Shown here in pieces: positions 36,243 to 45,213 of a DNA stretch of 64,000 bases (the first letter of the stretch is position 1; the number at the start of each line of letters is the position of its first letter). The notes under the pieces were generated by a model. The model saw only the letters and a list, made by a program, of their open reading frames with translations. It did no database searches and had not been told where the DNA came from. This DNA is from Alphaproteobacteria bacterium (GTDB lineage: Bacteria; Pseudomonadota; Alphaproteobacteria; Micropepsales; Micropepsaceae): the NCBI GenBank assembly GCA_021325375.1, contig JAJPHG010000041.1, positions 1-64,000 of the forward strand, written 5' to 3'. A program made the translations under genes and the position numbers.

Positions 36243-37568
36243 ATGTTCAGAAAAATCCCCCTGGCGCTGGCGCTGACCTTTGGCCTTGCCACGGCCGCGC
36301 ACGCGACGGCCACCCTCAAGCTGCTCAAATCGTTCTGCGCCGATACGGGCTGCCCCGACGGCCAGACCCCTTCGGGCACGCTGATCACCGACAGCTCGCA
36401 CAACATCTACGGCACCACCCAGGCGGGCGGCACGCATGGCGGCGGCACGCTGTTCCAGTTGCTCTTCAATCCGGACACGTCGAGCTACCGCTACCGCAAG
36501 CTCTACAATTTCTGCGACCAGTCGCAATGCGTCGACGGCGCGACTCCCACCAACACCAGGCTCGTGATCGATACCAACGGCACGCTCTACGGGACGACGG
36601 CAGCAGGCGGCCCCGCCAACAGCGGCGTCGTCTTCAAGCTGGTGCCGAACGACACCAAGACGCACTACCACTACAGCGTGATCTATCAGTTCTGCGTGGA
36701 GTTCAGCGGCTGCGAGGACGGCTCCACGCCGACGGGCGGGCTGACTTTCGCCGGCCAGGACCAGGGCCAGAGCTATGACGGCGTGGCGGCGCTCTACGGC
36801 TCGACGCTGCATGGCGGCCGCGACTCCGACGCGGGCCTGATCTTCCAGCTCGTTCCGCCGCCGGCGGGTCAAGAGTTCGGCACGCAACGCCAGCTCTACA
36901 AATTCTGCCGCCTCCACGCCTGCAGCGATGGCGCAAATCCCGGCGGCAACATCACCATCGACAAGAACGGCAATCTCTGGGGCACGACGTCGACGGGCGG
37001 CCGCGATCCCCAAAACGCCGGCGTGATCTTCGAACTGATCCCCAGCGTGAGCGGGGCATGGGGAGAAACCCCGATCTACTCCTTCTGCGGCGAGACGGAT
37101 TGCGCGGACGGCGCCACGCCCACGACGGGGCTTGCCGTCGATTCCAACGGCAATTTCTACGGCACGACGTCGACGGGCGGCCTCACCTACCGCAAATGCG
37201 CGGACACGGGCTGCGGCGTCATCTTCAAGCTGACGTCGAGCGGCGCCACGGAGACGACGCTCTATTCCTTCTGCAAGCTCGCCAAATGCGCCGACGGCGG
37301 CATGCCGGAAGGCCTGGTGCTCGACCCCAACAGCAACATCTACGGCGGCACCAACATCGGCGGCCTCAAGCACAACGGCAACTTCTTCAAGCTGAACGGC
37401 ACGACGATGACCGACATGTACGATATCAAATGCGTCAACAACGTCTGCTCCAACGGCATCAACCCGACCGGCTCGCTGATGCTGAACGCCAATGACGACC
37501 TGTTCGGCGCCTTCATGAACGCCGGCCGCAACGGCCAGGGCGGCGAGCTGTTCGAGCTGATCGAGTAG
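36243..37568 (+). CDS. Secreted GloVer-repeat seven-blade protein, copy 1
   Basis: 441 residues from ATG 36243 (GAAGAAGG about 9 nt upstream; an ATG at 36237 is in frame). The signal peptide ends AAHA. Seven repeats follow, each of the form Y-x-F-C-x4-5-C-x-D-G then a GNLYGTT-x2-GG turn and an F-x-L strand, matching GloVer (TIGR03803-type) repeats with an added Cys pair. Repeat 3 has the extra loop QGQSYDGVAALYG and repeat 5 an additional Cys pair (CADTGC). The chain ends straight after repeat 7 with no anchor. Seven repeats suggest a closed beta-propeller. Ligand unknown. First of six tandem paralogues. Confidence 0.75.
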   Translation: MFRKIPLALALTFGLATAAHATATLKLLKSFCADTGCPDGQTPSGTLITDSSHNIYGTTQAGGTHGGGTLFQLLFNPDTSSYRYRKLYNFCDQSQCVDGATPTNTRLVIDTNGTLYGTTAAGGPANSGVVFKLVPNDTKTHYHYSVIYQFCVEFSGCEDGSTPTGGLTFAGQDQGQSYDGVAALYGSTLHGGRDSDAGLIFQLVPPPAGQEFGTQRQLYKFCRLHACSDGANPGGNITIDKNGNLWGTTSTGGRDPQNAGVIFELIPSVSGAWGETPIYSFCGETDCADGATPTTGLAVDSNGNFYGTTSTGGLTYRKCADTGCGVIFKLTSSGATETTLYSFCKLAKCADGGMPEGLVLDPNSNIYGGTNIGGLKHNGNFFKLNGTTMTDMYDIKCVNNVCSNGINPTGSLMLNANDDLFGAFMNAGRNGQGGELFELIE

Positions 37569-37632
37569 ACGGCGGCGGAAACTTTCCCGCGTCCGTGATA
37601 TCAAGGGCGCGTCATCCAAAGGTGGCGCGCCC

Positions 37633-38919
37633 ATGCCGCTCAAATCCGCGACGCTCGCGTTCCTCATCGCCGCCCCGCTGCTCCTGATGGGGGCGCCGGG
37701 CGCCTGCGCCTATACGCAGAAGGTCCTCTACGCGTTCTGCGGGGTGGCGAACTGCGCCAATGGCGAGGAGCCGCTGGGGCCGCTGCTGCGCGATCCGTCC
37801 GGCAACATCTTCGGCACCGTCGAGGACGGCGGCGGGACCCAAGGGGGCGGCGGCGTCTTCGAGCTGACGCCGGGCAGCGGCGGCGGCTGGACCGAGCAGA
37901 TGATCTTCGATTTCTGCACCGGCGACACCTGTCCTTATGGCAGCGCGCCCACCACCGGCGTCATCATGGATACGTCCGGCAACCTCTACGGCACGACGAG
38001 CTTTCTGGGCATCGACGACGCCGGCGCCGCGTTCGAGCTGATCCCCAACAAGAGCAAGACCAAGTGGAAAGCGAAGCTTCTCTACATGTTCTGCTCGAAG
38101 ACCGCGTGCGACGACGGCTCGATCGCCAACGGGCTGACCTATCAGGGCCAGGCTTCCGGCGCGCTCTATGACGGCGTCTCGCCGCTCTACGGCACGACCA
38201 TCGAGGGCGGCACGAACGATGGCGGCGTCGTCTTCGCGCTCATTCCGCCCGCGCCGGGAAAGAAGAAATGGAAAGAGACGGTCATCCACGATTTCTGCTC
38301 GCCCAATTCGACCGACCAATGCACGAGCGACGGCGCGACGCCCGAAGCCGCGATGATCATGGATGCGAGCGGCAATCTCTACGGCACGACGAAAGCGGCA
38401 GGCGCCGGCGTGTTTGCCGCCGGCACGATCTTCGAGCTCAGCCCGAAGGGAAGGAAGTGGAAGGAGAAGACCCTCTACAATTTCTGCTCGCAGCGGGGCT
38501 GCACCGACGGCGCCGGTCCCAACGCGCCCCTGCTCATGGACGCCGCGGGCGACTTGCTGGGCACGGCCGGCGTCGTGTTCAAGTTCGATCCTGCGACGTC
38601 GCAATACACCGTGCTGCATACCTTCTGCGCGGGCGGCAACTGCTCCGACGGCGACGGATCGAACTGGGGCCTGACGATGGATCCGGAAGGCGACCTCTTC
38701 GGCACCTCGTTCGGCGGCGGCAACACACAGCAGGACGGTACCGCTTGGGCGCTCAACCCGACGTTCCAGGTCCTCTACACCTTTTGCCAGGTGGGCGCGT
38801 GCAAGGACGGCATGCACCCGGACTCGCCGCTGCTTCCGGACACATCGGGCAACCTCTTCGGTACCACGTCCGAAGGCGGTCCCAACGGCGCGGGCGAGGT
38901 CTACGAGCTTTCGCCGTAG
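37633..38919 (+). CDS. Secreted GloVer-repeat seven-blade protein, copy 2
   Basis: 428 residues, signal peptide ending GACA. Seven Cys-paired repeats: FCGVANC, FCTGDTC, FCSKTAC, FCSPNSTDQC, FCSQRGC, FCAGGNC and FCQVGAC. Repeat 3 carries QASGALYDGVSPLYGTT. Repeat 5 is shortened, losing its inter-strand turn (GDLLGTAGVVFKF). It ends with VYELSP. The 64-nt gap to copy 1 has no terminator-like hairpin, so co-transcription is likely. Confidence 0.75.
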   Translation: MPLKSATLAFLIAAPLLLMGAPGACAYTQKVLYAFCGVANCANGEEPLGPLLRDPSGNIFGTVEDGGGTQGGGGVFELTPGSGGGWTEQMIFDFCTGDTCPYGSAPTTGVIMDTSGNLYGTTSFLGIDDAGAAFELIPNKSKTKWKAKLLYMFCSKTACDDGSIANGLTYQGQASGALYDGVSPLYGTTIEGGTNDGGVVFALIPPAPGKKKWKETVIHDFCSPNSTDQCTSDGATPEAAMIMDASGNLYGTTKAAGAGVFAAGTIFELSPKGRKWKEKTLYNFCSQRGCTDGAGPNAPLLMDAAGDLLGTAGVVFKFDPATSQYTVLHTFCAGGNCSDGDGSNWGLTMDPEGDLFGTSFGGGNTQQDGTAWALNPTFQVLYTFCQVGACKDGMHPDSPLLPDTSGNLFGTTSEGGPNGAGEVYELSP

Positions 38920-38988
38920 CCTCGGCCCCGTTCATTGCTCAACTCTTGCGCGATTGATAGGATCGCGCGGGGGTGAGGAGTAAGCGCG

Positions 38989-40266
38989 ATGTCCATTCTC
39001 CTGCGCGGCGCCGGTTTGGCGCTGCTGGCCGCCGCCATGCTGCCGAACGGCACGGCTTCCGCGGCGACGCTGACGACGCTTTACAGCTTCTGCAAGACGT
39101 CCGGCTGTCCCGACGGGCGCCAGCCCGACGGACGCCTCGTGCGCGACGCGTCGGGGAACCTGTTCGGCGCGGCGTCGGCGGGCGGCACCAATGACGGCGG
39201 CGCGGTGTTCGAGCTTACGCCCGACGGCACCGAGACCGTGCTCGCGAACCTCTGCACGAAGACCAATTGCCCCGACGGCGATTCGCCGGAGAACGGCGTC
39301 ATCATGGACACCGCGGGAAACCTCTATGGCACCGCGTTCCATGGGGGCCGCAACCAAGCCGGCGTCGTCTTCGAGCTGGTCGCCAACGCCGGCCGCACCG
39401 CGTGGACGTACAAGGTGATCTACCGCTTCTGCGTTGTCGACTGCGCGGACGGAGAGGGTCCGAACGGGCTGGCCTATCAGGGCCAGGCGAGCGGCGCGCT
39501 CTATGACGGCACCTCGCCGCTCTACGGCACGACGATCTTCGGCGGCGCCAACCACCTCGGCGTCGCGTTCTCGCTGACCCCGCACCGCAAAAAGTGGAAG
39601 TACAAGGACATCCACGATTTCTGCACGCCCGATTGCACGACGGACGGCGAGATGCCCGAGGCGGAGATGACCGTGGACGCGGCCGGCAATCTCTTCGGCA
39701 CGACCGCGAGCGGCGGCGACGCCAACAATGGCGGCACGGTCTTCGAGCTCAAGCCCAAGCGCAAGGGCGCCTTCGCCGAGACGATCCTCTACCGGTTCTG
39801 CGAGGAGACGGCCTGCCACGACGGATCGAACCCGTTCGCAGGCGTGACGCTGGACGCCACGGGCAACCTGTTCGGGGTCACGTCCAGCGGCGGCCAGAGC
39901 GGCGAGAACAGCACGGCCTTCAGGCTGATCCCTAAGGGCGCGCATTCGAAATATTCGCTGCTCTACACGTTTTGCAGCGTCAGCGGCTGCGCGGACGGCA
40001 GCCAGTCGGAATCGCCGCTGACGCTCGACGCTTCGGGAACCCTGTACGGCACCACCGTCGGGGGCGGAAACGACAACGGCGGCGGCGTGCTGTTCTCGCT
40101 CGCGCCGCAATACCACACGCTCTACACGTTCTGCAGCCAGGCCTCCTGCGCCGACGGCGCCCAGCCGGTCTCGCCGCTCCTGATCGACGGGTCCGGCGAC
40201 CTGACCGGCACGACGACGGGCGGCGGCGCGCACGGCCAAGGCACGGTGTACGTGCTGACGCCGTGA
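38989..40266 (+). CDS. Secreted GloVer-repeat seven-blade protein, copy 3
   Basis: 425 residues, start preceded by GAGGAG. Signal peptide ends ASAA. Seven repeats with Cys pairs, two of them compact (FCVVDCADG in repeat 3, FCTPDC in repeat 4) and LC instead of FC in repeat 2. The repeat-3 loop QASGALYDGTSPLYGTT is nearly identical to copy 2, making copies 2 and 3 the most alike by eye. Ends VYVLTP, 16 nt before copy 4. Confidence 0.75.
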   Translation: MSILLRGAGLALLAAAMLPNGTASAATLTTLYSFCKTSGCPDGRQPDGRLVRDASGNLFGAASAGGTNDGGAVFELTPDGTETVLANLCTKTNCPDGDSPENGVIMDTAGNLYGTAFHGGRNQAGVVFELVANAGRTAWTYKVIYRFCVVDCADGEGPNGLAYQGQASGALYDGTSPLYGTTIFGGANHLGVAFSLTPHRKKWKYKDIHDFCTPDCTTDGEMPEAEMTVDAAGNLFGTTASGGDANNGGTVFELKPKRKGAFAETILYRFCEETACHDGSNPFAGVTLDATGNLFGVTSSGGQSGENSTAFRLIPKGAHSKYSLLYTFCSVSGCADGSQSESPLTLDASGTLYGTTVGGGNDNGGGVLFSLAPQYHTLYTFCSQASCADGAQPVSPLLIDGSGDLTGTTTGGGAHGQGTVYVLTP

Positions 40267-40282
40267 GGAAAAGGATGTCGCG

Positions 40283-41572
40283 ATGAAGATGGGCAAAACC
40301 TTGGTCCTGGCGCTCGTCGGCGTTTGCGCGCTGGCCGTGCCCGCGAGCGCGATCCGCAACCTGCATTCGTTCTGTCAGATTCAGGCAAGCTGTCCCGACG
40401 GCCTATACCCGGCGGGCGGGCTCGCCATGGATGCCAACGGCAATCTTTTCGGCGTCACGGAAAGCGGCGGCATTCCGAACGATTTCGGCGTCGCCTACGA
40501 ACTCGTGCGCAACCCGGACCGCGCCAAATGGCGCTTCCGGCTGCTCTACAATTTCTGCACGCAGCTGGACTGCGCCGACGGTATAGGGGCGTCAGGACCG
40601 CTCGCGATCGATACGTCAGGCAGCCTCTACGGCGTCACGGGGGGCGGCGGAACCACGAATGGCGGCGTAGCCTATCGCCTCTCGCCCAATCCCGGGCACA
40701 AGAAGTGGACCTATACCGTGCTCTGGACGTTCTGCTCGCGCCAACCCAAGTGCAGGGACGGAAGCGGACCATCGGGCGGATTCACTTATGCGGGCGCTTC
40801 CAGCGGCGCGCTCTATGACGGCCATTCCGCGCTCTACGGCTTCACCGCCTCCGGCGGAAACTTCTCGCGCGGCGTCGCCTATTCCCTCACGCTGCAGACT
40901 GGCGGAAGCTGGCGCCAACAGACCCTCTACAATTTCTGCAAGGACGCCGGAACATGCGCGGGCGGCGTTGAGCCCTACGGCCAGCCCGTCCTTGACGCCA
41001 CGGGCAATGTCTACGGGTCCACGCGCAACGGCGGCGCGCAGAACGACGGCGTTTCGTTCAAGCTCGCGCCCGTCTCGGGCTCGAAGTTCTGGAGCGAAAC
41101 CGTGCTGCACGATTTCTGCTCGGCGGCGAACTGCTCCGACGGGGCAGGACCTTCGAGCCTGGCGATCGATACGGCGGGCAACCTCTTCGGCACCACCCAG
41201 CTCGGCGGCGACACTTGCGGCGGTAGCGGCTGCGGCACGCTTTTCGAGATCGCATCGGACGGGACCTATTCGGTCCTCTACAATTTCTGCTCGAACTCAG
41301 GCTGCACCGACGGTGCCGATCCCACGGGCGTCGTGCTGAGCGCATCCGGCGAGATATTCGGCACCACGGACGACGGAGGAAACAACAACAACGGCACGGT
41401 GTACAGGTTCAACGGCGCGCTGCACACGCTCTACACATTCTGCAAGACGGACTGCGAAGCCGGCCGGGAACCGTTCTCGCCGCCCCTGCTGGACGGTGCC
41501 GGCAATCTGTTCGGCACGACGCCGGTCGGCGGAGCATACAACAGCGGCGCGGTTTACAAATTGAAGCAGTAG
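40283..41572 (+). CDS. Secreted GloVer-repeat seven-blade protein, copy 4
   Basis: 429 residues, GAGGAAAAGG ahead of the ATG. Short signal peptide ending PASA. Seven Cys-paired repeats; repeat 3 loop ASSGALYDGHSALYG; repeat 5 with additional Cys in DTCGGSGCGTLF. Repeats 4 and 7 replace CxDG by CAGG and CEAG. Only 16 nt follow copy 3, supporting translational linkage. Confidence 0.75.
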   Translation: MKMGKTLVLALVGVCALAVPASAIRNLHSFCQIQASCPDGLYPAGGLAMDANGNLFGVTESGGIPNDFGVAYELVRNPDRAKWRFRLLYNFCTQLDCADGIGASGPLAIDTSGSLYGVTGGGGTTNGGVAYRLSPNPGHKKWTYTVLWTFCSRQPKCRDGSGPSGGFTYAGASSGALYDGHSALYGFTASGGNFSRGVAYSLTLQTGGSWRQQTLYNFCKDAGTCAGGVEPYGQPVLDATGNVYGSTRNGGAQNDGVSFKLAPVSGSKFWSETVLHDFCSAANCSDGAGPSSLAIDTAGNLFGTTQLGGDTCGGSGCGTLFEIASDGTYSVLYNFCSNSGCTDGADPTGVVLSASGEIFGTTDDGGNNNNGTVYRFNGALHTLYTFCKTDCEAGREPFSPPLLDGAGNLFGTTPVGGAYNSGAVYKLKQ

Positions 41573-41606
41573 CCGCGCGCACGAACGCCTCGTGGGGGAG
41601 TGAGTC

Positions 41607-42878
41607 ATGAACAGTGTTGGAAACAATCTGCGCGCCGCGCTCGCGCTGGCCTTGCTTGCCGGGCTCGGCGCCGCGCCGGCAGCGGCCAAAGTAAAGGCAC
41701 GGATCATCGAGAACCTCTGCGAGACCGCCTCTTGCACCAGGGACTTCTCGAACGTCGGGCTCACGATGAGCCCGTCCGGCGATATCTACGGCGTCAACGA
41801 TCAGGACGGCGCCAATCACGAGGGCTCGGTTTTCCGCCTGCACCAGCGCGCCGGGCACAACAAATGGACTTACCAGACGATCCACGGCTTCTGCGCGCAG
41901 GCCAATTGCACGGACGGCTCCTTCCCGCGGGGCGGACTGATCGCGGATACGGCAGGCAACCTCTACGGCACGACGCAGACCGGCGGTCCGACCGGCCATG
42001 GCGAGGTCTTCCGTCTGTCGCCCGGCGGCGCGTTCGATGTGCTCTACGGATTTTGCCCGGCCAACGATTCCTGTCCCGACGGCGCGGGCCCAGGCGCCGC
42101 CCTGACCTATCCGAACGCGGCGGCCGGCGCCTTCTATGACGGCGTCTCGCCGCTCACCGGAGTGGCGTACACGGGCGGCAGCCACAACAGCGGAACGGCA
42201 TACCAGCTGACGCCGGGTTCCGGCGGCTGGTCGTTCGCGGTCCTCATCAACTACAATTCGGCCTGTGCCCCCGACGCCATCGTGATGACGACCGGCACGA
42301 ATGTGTACGAGACCCAGCGCCTGGGCTGCGAGAGCGTCGGCAACGGCGCCGGCGCGATCATGCTGCTTCAGCAGGCCACGCCGAGCTGGAAGGAGACCGT
42401 GCTCTACGCGTTCTGCGCGCAAATCAACTGCACCGACGGCGAAGATCCGCGCGGGCAGGTGGTGATCGACGGCAGCGGCGCCCTATACGGGGCGGACGAC
42501 GAGGGCGGCAACGCCGGCGGCACGGCCTTCAAACTGACCCCCGATGGGCTGGCCTGGGACTTCCAGCTGCTGCACACTTTCTGCTCCTTGCCCGGCTGCC
42601 ATGACGGCGTGTGGCCCATGGGCGGACTGATCGCGGACGCGAACGGCAACCTTTTCGGAACCACGAACGGCTATGGAAACCGCAGCCGGAGCGGAACGAT
42701 CTTCGAGATCGGCGAAGGCGGCGGCTTTCAAACGCTTCATGAGTTCTGCAGCGGGACGTGCAAGGAAGGCAGCCGGCCCATCGCCGGCGTCCTCATGGAC
42801 GGCGCGGGCAATCTGTTCGGCAAGACCACGGAGGGCGGCGGCCAAGGCAGCGGCACGGTCTTCGCGCTGACGCCTTGA
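41607..42878 (+). CDS. Secreted GloVer-repeat seven-blade protein, copy 5 (divergent)
   Basis: 423 residues; GGGGGAG ahead of the ATG; signal peptide ends PAAA. The most divergent copy: repeat 1 reads LCETASCTRD without the DG, and repeat 4 is degenerate (NYNSACAPDA, single Cys, no GTT turn). Repeat 3 still has AAAGAFYDGVSPLTG. Seven positions are still countable, so the closed propeller would be kept. Confidence 0.73.
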   Translation: MNSVGNNLRAALALALLAGLGAAPAAAKVKARIIENLCETASCTRDFSNVGLTMSPSGDIYGVNDQDGANHEGSVFRLHQRAGHNKWTYQTIHGFCAQANCTDGSFPRGGLIADTAGNLYGTTQTGGPTGHGEVFRLSPGGAFDVLYGFCPANDSCPDGAGPGAALTYPNAAAGAFYDGVSPLTGVAYTGGSHNSGTAYQLTPGSGGWSFAVLINYNSACAPDAIVMTTGTNVYETQRLGCESVGNGAGAIMLLQQATPSWKETVLYAFCAQINCTDGEDPRGQVVIDGSGALYGADDEGGNAGGTAFKLTPDGLAWDFQLLHTFCSLPGCHDGVWPMGGLIADANGNLFGTTNGYGNRSRSGTIFEIGEGGGFQTLHEFCSGTCKEGSRPIAGVLMDGAGNLFGKTTEGGGQGSGTVFALTP

Positions 42879-42954
42879 CGCGTATTCGCACGGATCGCGC
42901 GGGGGGCCTTCGCGTGCTAGCGTTGTGAGGCGACGATTTCCACGGGAGACAAGG

Positions 42955-44304
42955 ATGCGCTGCTTTGGAACCGAACCGACGCGCGGAAAAGCCGCCCTCG
43001 CTGCATGGAAGACGTTCGCGGCATCGCTCTGCGCCGCGACGCTCGCGGCCCTCAGCTCCCTCGCGCAGCCGGCGCAGGCGGCGGGGATAAGCACCCTCTA
43101 TTCCTTCTGCGAGCTCAATGGGTGCCAGGACGGCGCCGCCCCAGGAGGCGGCCTCGTCGCGGACGCGCAAGGCAATCTCTTCGGCACCACGCAAAGCGGC
43201 GGCAACATCAATTCCGCCGGCGTGATCTACGAGGTCGTACGTCATCCCAAGCGCGGCACGGCGCGCTACCGCTCGCTCTACGAGTTCTGCGCGCTGCCGG
43301 CTTGCGCCGACGGGCGCTATCCGCTTGGGCGCCTTGTCATCGATGGCGCGGGGCGCCTCTACGGCACCACGTGGAGCGGCGGCGACGTCAATTCCGGCGT
43401 TGCGTTCATGCTGTCGCCGCGGTCCGCCGGGCACAGCAAATGGTCGTACGCCGTTCTTCAAAGCTTCTGCTCGGGCCAGCCGACCTGCGTCGCGGGCGCG
43501 GTGCCGCTGAGCGGCTTCACCTATGCGGGCGCGTATGCGGGCGCGCCCTATGACGGCACCTCGCCGCTCTACGGCGTCGCGAGCCGCGGCGGAAAATACG
43601 GCAACGGCACCGTCTATTCGCTGCGCCACCACCAACTGGACTGGAAGTTCAGGGCGCTCTACGCCTTCTGCCCCGACCTCGGCACCTGCGCGGGCGGAAG
43701 CGCGCCGCAGCTCGCGGTTCTGGACGGCGCCGACAATCTCTACGGCATCGCGAACGGCGGCAACCAGAACGCCGGCCTGGTGTTCAAGCTCACGCCTGGC
43801 TCGGGCAACGCGTACAGCGAGAGCGTTCTGCATGATTTCTGCTCGTCGCCGAATTGCGCCGACGGCAAGTTCCCCTCTGACCTCATCGTCGACGCCGGGG
43901 GCAACCTTTTCGGCACGGCGCGCCAAGGCGGCGTGACGAGCCATCTCTACTGCGGCGGCTGCGGCACGCTCTTCAAGATCGCGTCCGACGATACGTTTTC
44001 CGTGCTCCATGCGTTTTGCGCGCGCACGCCGCGCTGCACGGACGGCTTCGCGCCCTCCGGCATCACGTTGACGCCTTCCGGCGACATCTACGGCGTGACA
44101 TTCTACGGAGGCAAAACGAACGCTGGGACGCTCTTCCGCATGGCCGCCACGATGCACACGCTGTTCAGCTTCTGCCCCAACGGCTGCAGCGCCGGCGCCA
44201 ATCCAGTGGCGGCGCCCTTGCAGGACGGCGCTGGCAAGCTCTTCGGCGTCGCCGCCGGCGGCGGCGAAAGCTCCCACGGCACGGTCTACGAATTCACGCG
44301 ATAG
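42955..44304 (+). CDS. Secreted GloVer-repeat seven-blade protein, copy 6
   Basis: 449 residues from ATG 42955, preferred over a GTG at 42925 because CGGGAG precedes it. Longer N-terminal signal region (about 45 residues, ending AQAA). Seven Cys-paired repeats; repeat 3 loop AYAGAPYDGTSPLYG; repeat 5 with an additional pair in YCGGCGTLF. Ends VYEFTR. A strong hairpin 12 nt after the stop marks the end of the array. Confidence 0.75.
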   Translation: MRCFGTEPTRGKAALAAWKTFAASLCAATLAALSSLAQPAQAAGISTLYSFCELNGCQDGAAPGGGLVADAQGNLFGTTQSGGNINSAGVIYEVVRHPKRGTARYRSLYEFCALPACADGRYPLGRLVIDGAGRLYGTTWSGGDVNSGVAFMLSPRSAGHSKWSYAVLQSFCSGQPTCVAGAVPLSGFTYAGAYAGAPYDGTSPLYGVASRGGKYGNGTVYSLRHHQLDWKFRALYAFCPDLGTCAGGSAPQLAVLDGADNLYGIANGGNQNAGLVFKLTPGSGNAYSESVLHDFCSSPNCADGKFPSDLIVDAGGNLFGTARQGGVTSHLYCGGCGTLFKIASDDTFSVLHAFCARTPRCTDGFAPSGITLTPSGDIYGVTFYGGKTNAGTLFRMAATMHTLFSFCPNGCSAGANPVAAPLQDGAGKLFGVAAGGGESSHGTVYEFTR

Positions 44305-44316
44305 AGGAAACGAACA

Positions 44317-44342
44317 GCCGCGCGGGATCGCTCCCGCGCGGC
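44317..44342. terminator. Strong hairpin between convergent genes
   Basis: Arms GCCGCGCGGGA (44317-44327) and TCCCGCGCGGC (44332-44342) with a TCGC loop, 8 nt from the end of the convergent glycine-rich gene. It probably terminates both transcripts. The same core is reused in the rpsA terminator 1.1 kb away. Confidence 0.65.
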
Positions 44343-44350
44343 CGTTGGCT

Positions 44351-45055
44351 TCAGACCGCCCAGCGCACGATCACCACGCCGGTGCCGCCCGCGCCGCCGG
44401 GGGAGCCCACATACTGACAGCCCATGCCGCCGCCGCCGAGCACGCCGTTATAGCTGTTGACCGTGCCGGGGTGGCCGAGCGGATTGCCTCCGCCCGGGAT
44501 CGTGTAGGTCCAGTTCCCGATCCCGCTGAACGGAAAGACCGTGCCCTCTTCCGCGCCGTAGTCGAGCTTCGCGGCCTGGGTCAGCCCGCTTGCCCCCGCC
44601 GCCGCCGTGAAAGCGCCCGCGGTGCCCGCGACCATCGTGCCGGCGGTCTGGCCGGGAGAGCCGCCGCCGCCGGTCGACTGCGCGATGGTGGTGGTCCCGA
44701 AGACCAGCTTGCTCGTTCCACCGCCGCCGCCCGCGCCGCCGCCGAAGGCACCGTTCGCGCCGCCGGCGCCGATCGTGACGGCGATGGTCTGGCTGGCCGT
44801 GAAGCCGCTGTAGGAAGCGAAGCCCGCGCCGCCGGATCCGCCGCTCGCGGCTTGGAAGATGCCGGTGGAGCAGCCGCCGCCGCCGCCACCACCGCCGATG
44901 ACGGTGAACTCGAACTCGGTGCCGGCCGCGGCCGTCGCCGGGATCGTGAAGGTGCCGCTGCTGGTGAAGACCATTGTGTGCATGCTGGCGGCCCATGCCG
45001 CATCGCTGAACGTGAAGGCCGCGAGTGCCGTTGCCAGAAGAAGAGTCGATTTCAT
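44351..45055 (-). CDS. Glycine-rich secreted protein
   Basis: 234 residues with a signal peptide ending AAWA (about 22). The mature chain starts FTSSGTFTIPATA and contains many Gly-Gly runs (VIGGGGGGGG, GGGAGGGGGTSK) and ends GGAGGTGVVIVRWAV. This is the glycine-rich domain found in phage tail tips and large secreted bacterial proteins. Two Cys (GGCSTG, GMGCQY). Likely an extracellular adhesive or structural protein. It is convergent with the GloVer array and faces it across the shared hairpin. Confidence 0.7.
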   Translation of the reverse strand: MKSTLLLATALAAFTFSDAAWAASMHTMVFTSSGTFTIPATAAAGTEFEFTVIGGGGGGGGCSTGIFQAASGGSGGAGFASYSGFTASQTIAVTIGAGGANGAFGGGAGGGGGTSKLVFGTTTIAQSTGGGGSPGQTAGTMVAGTAGAFTAAAGASGLTQAAKLDYGAEEGTVFPFSGIGNWTYTIPGGGNPLGHPGTVNSYNGVLGGGGMGCQYVGSPGGAGGTGVVIVRWAV

Positions 45056-45213
45056 GGTGATGTCTCCATCTTGAGGGAGACGAACGATAACTCAATCAAA
45101 AAGGGATTTTTGCGCCACACAACTATGTGATGCGTCACGTTTTTTTGTGCGCAAAGAGAATGACCGCACGGCATAGCTCCCGCGCGGCCGTGTCATATCT
45201 CAATACTTGCCCG

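Noticed and set aside
35930-36406. 158-codon minus-strand frame upstream of the GloVer array
   Set aside because: It runs into the signal-peptide region of the first array gene and looks non-coding.
36243-44304. Interpretation of the regular repeats as a CRISPR or DNA tandem repeat
   Set aside because: The periodicity is at the protein level with diverged codons, and the repeats lie in six separate genes with signal peptides.
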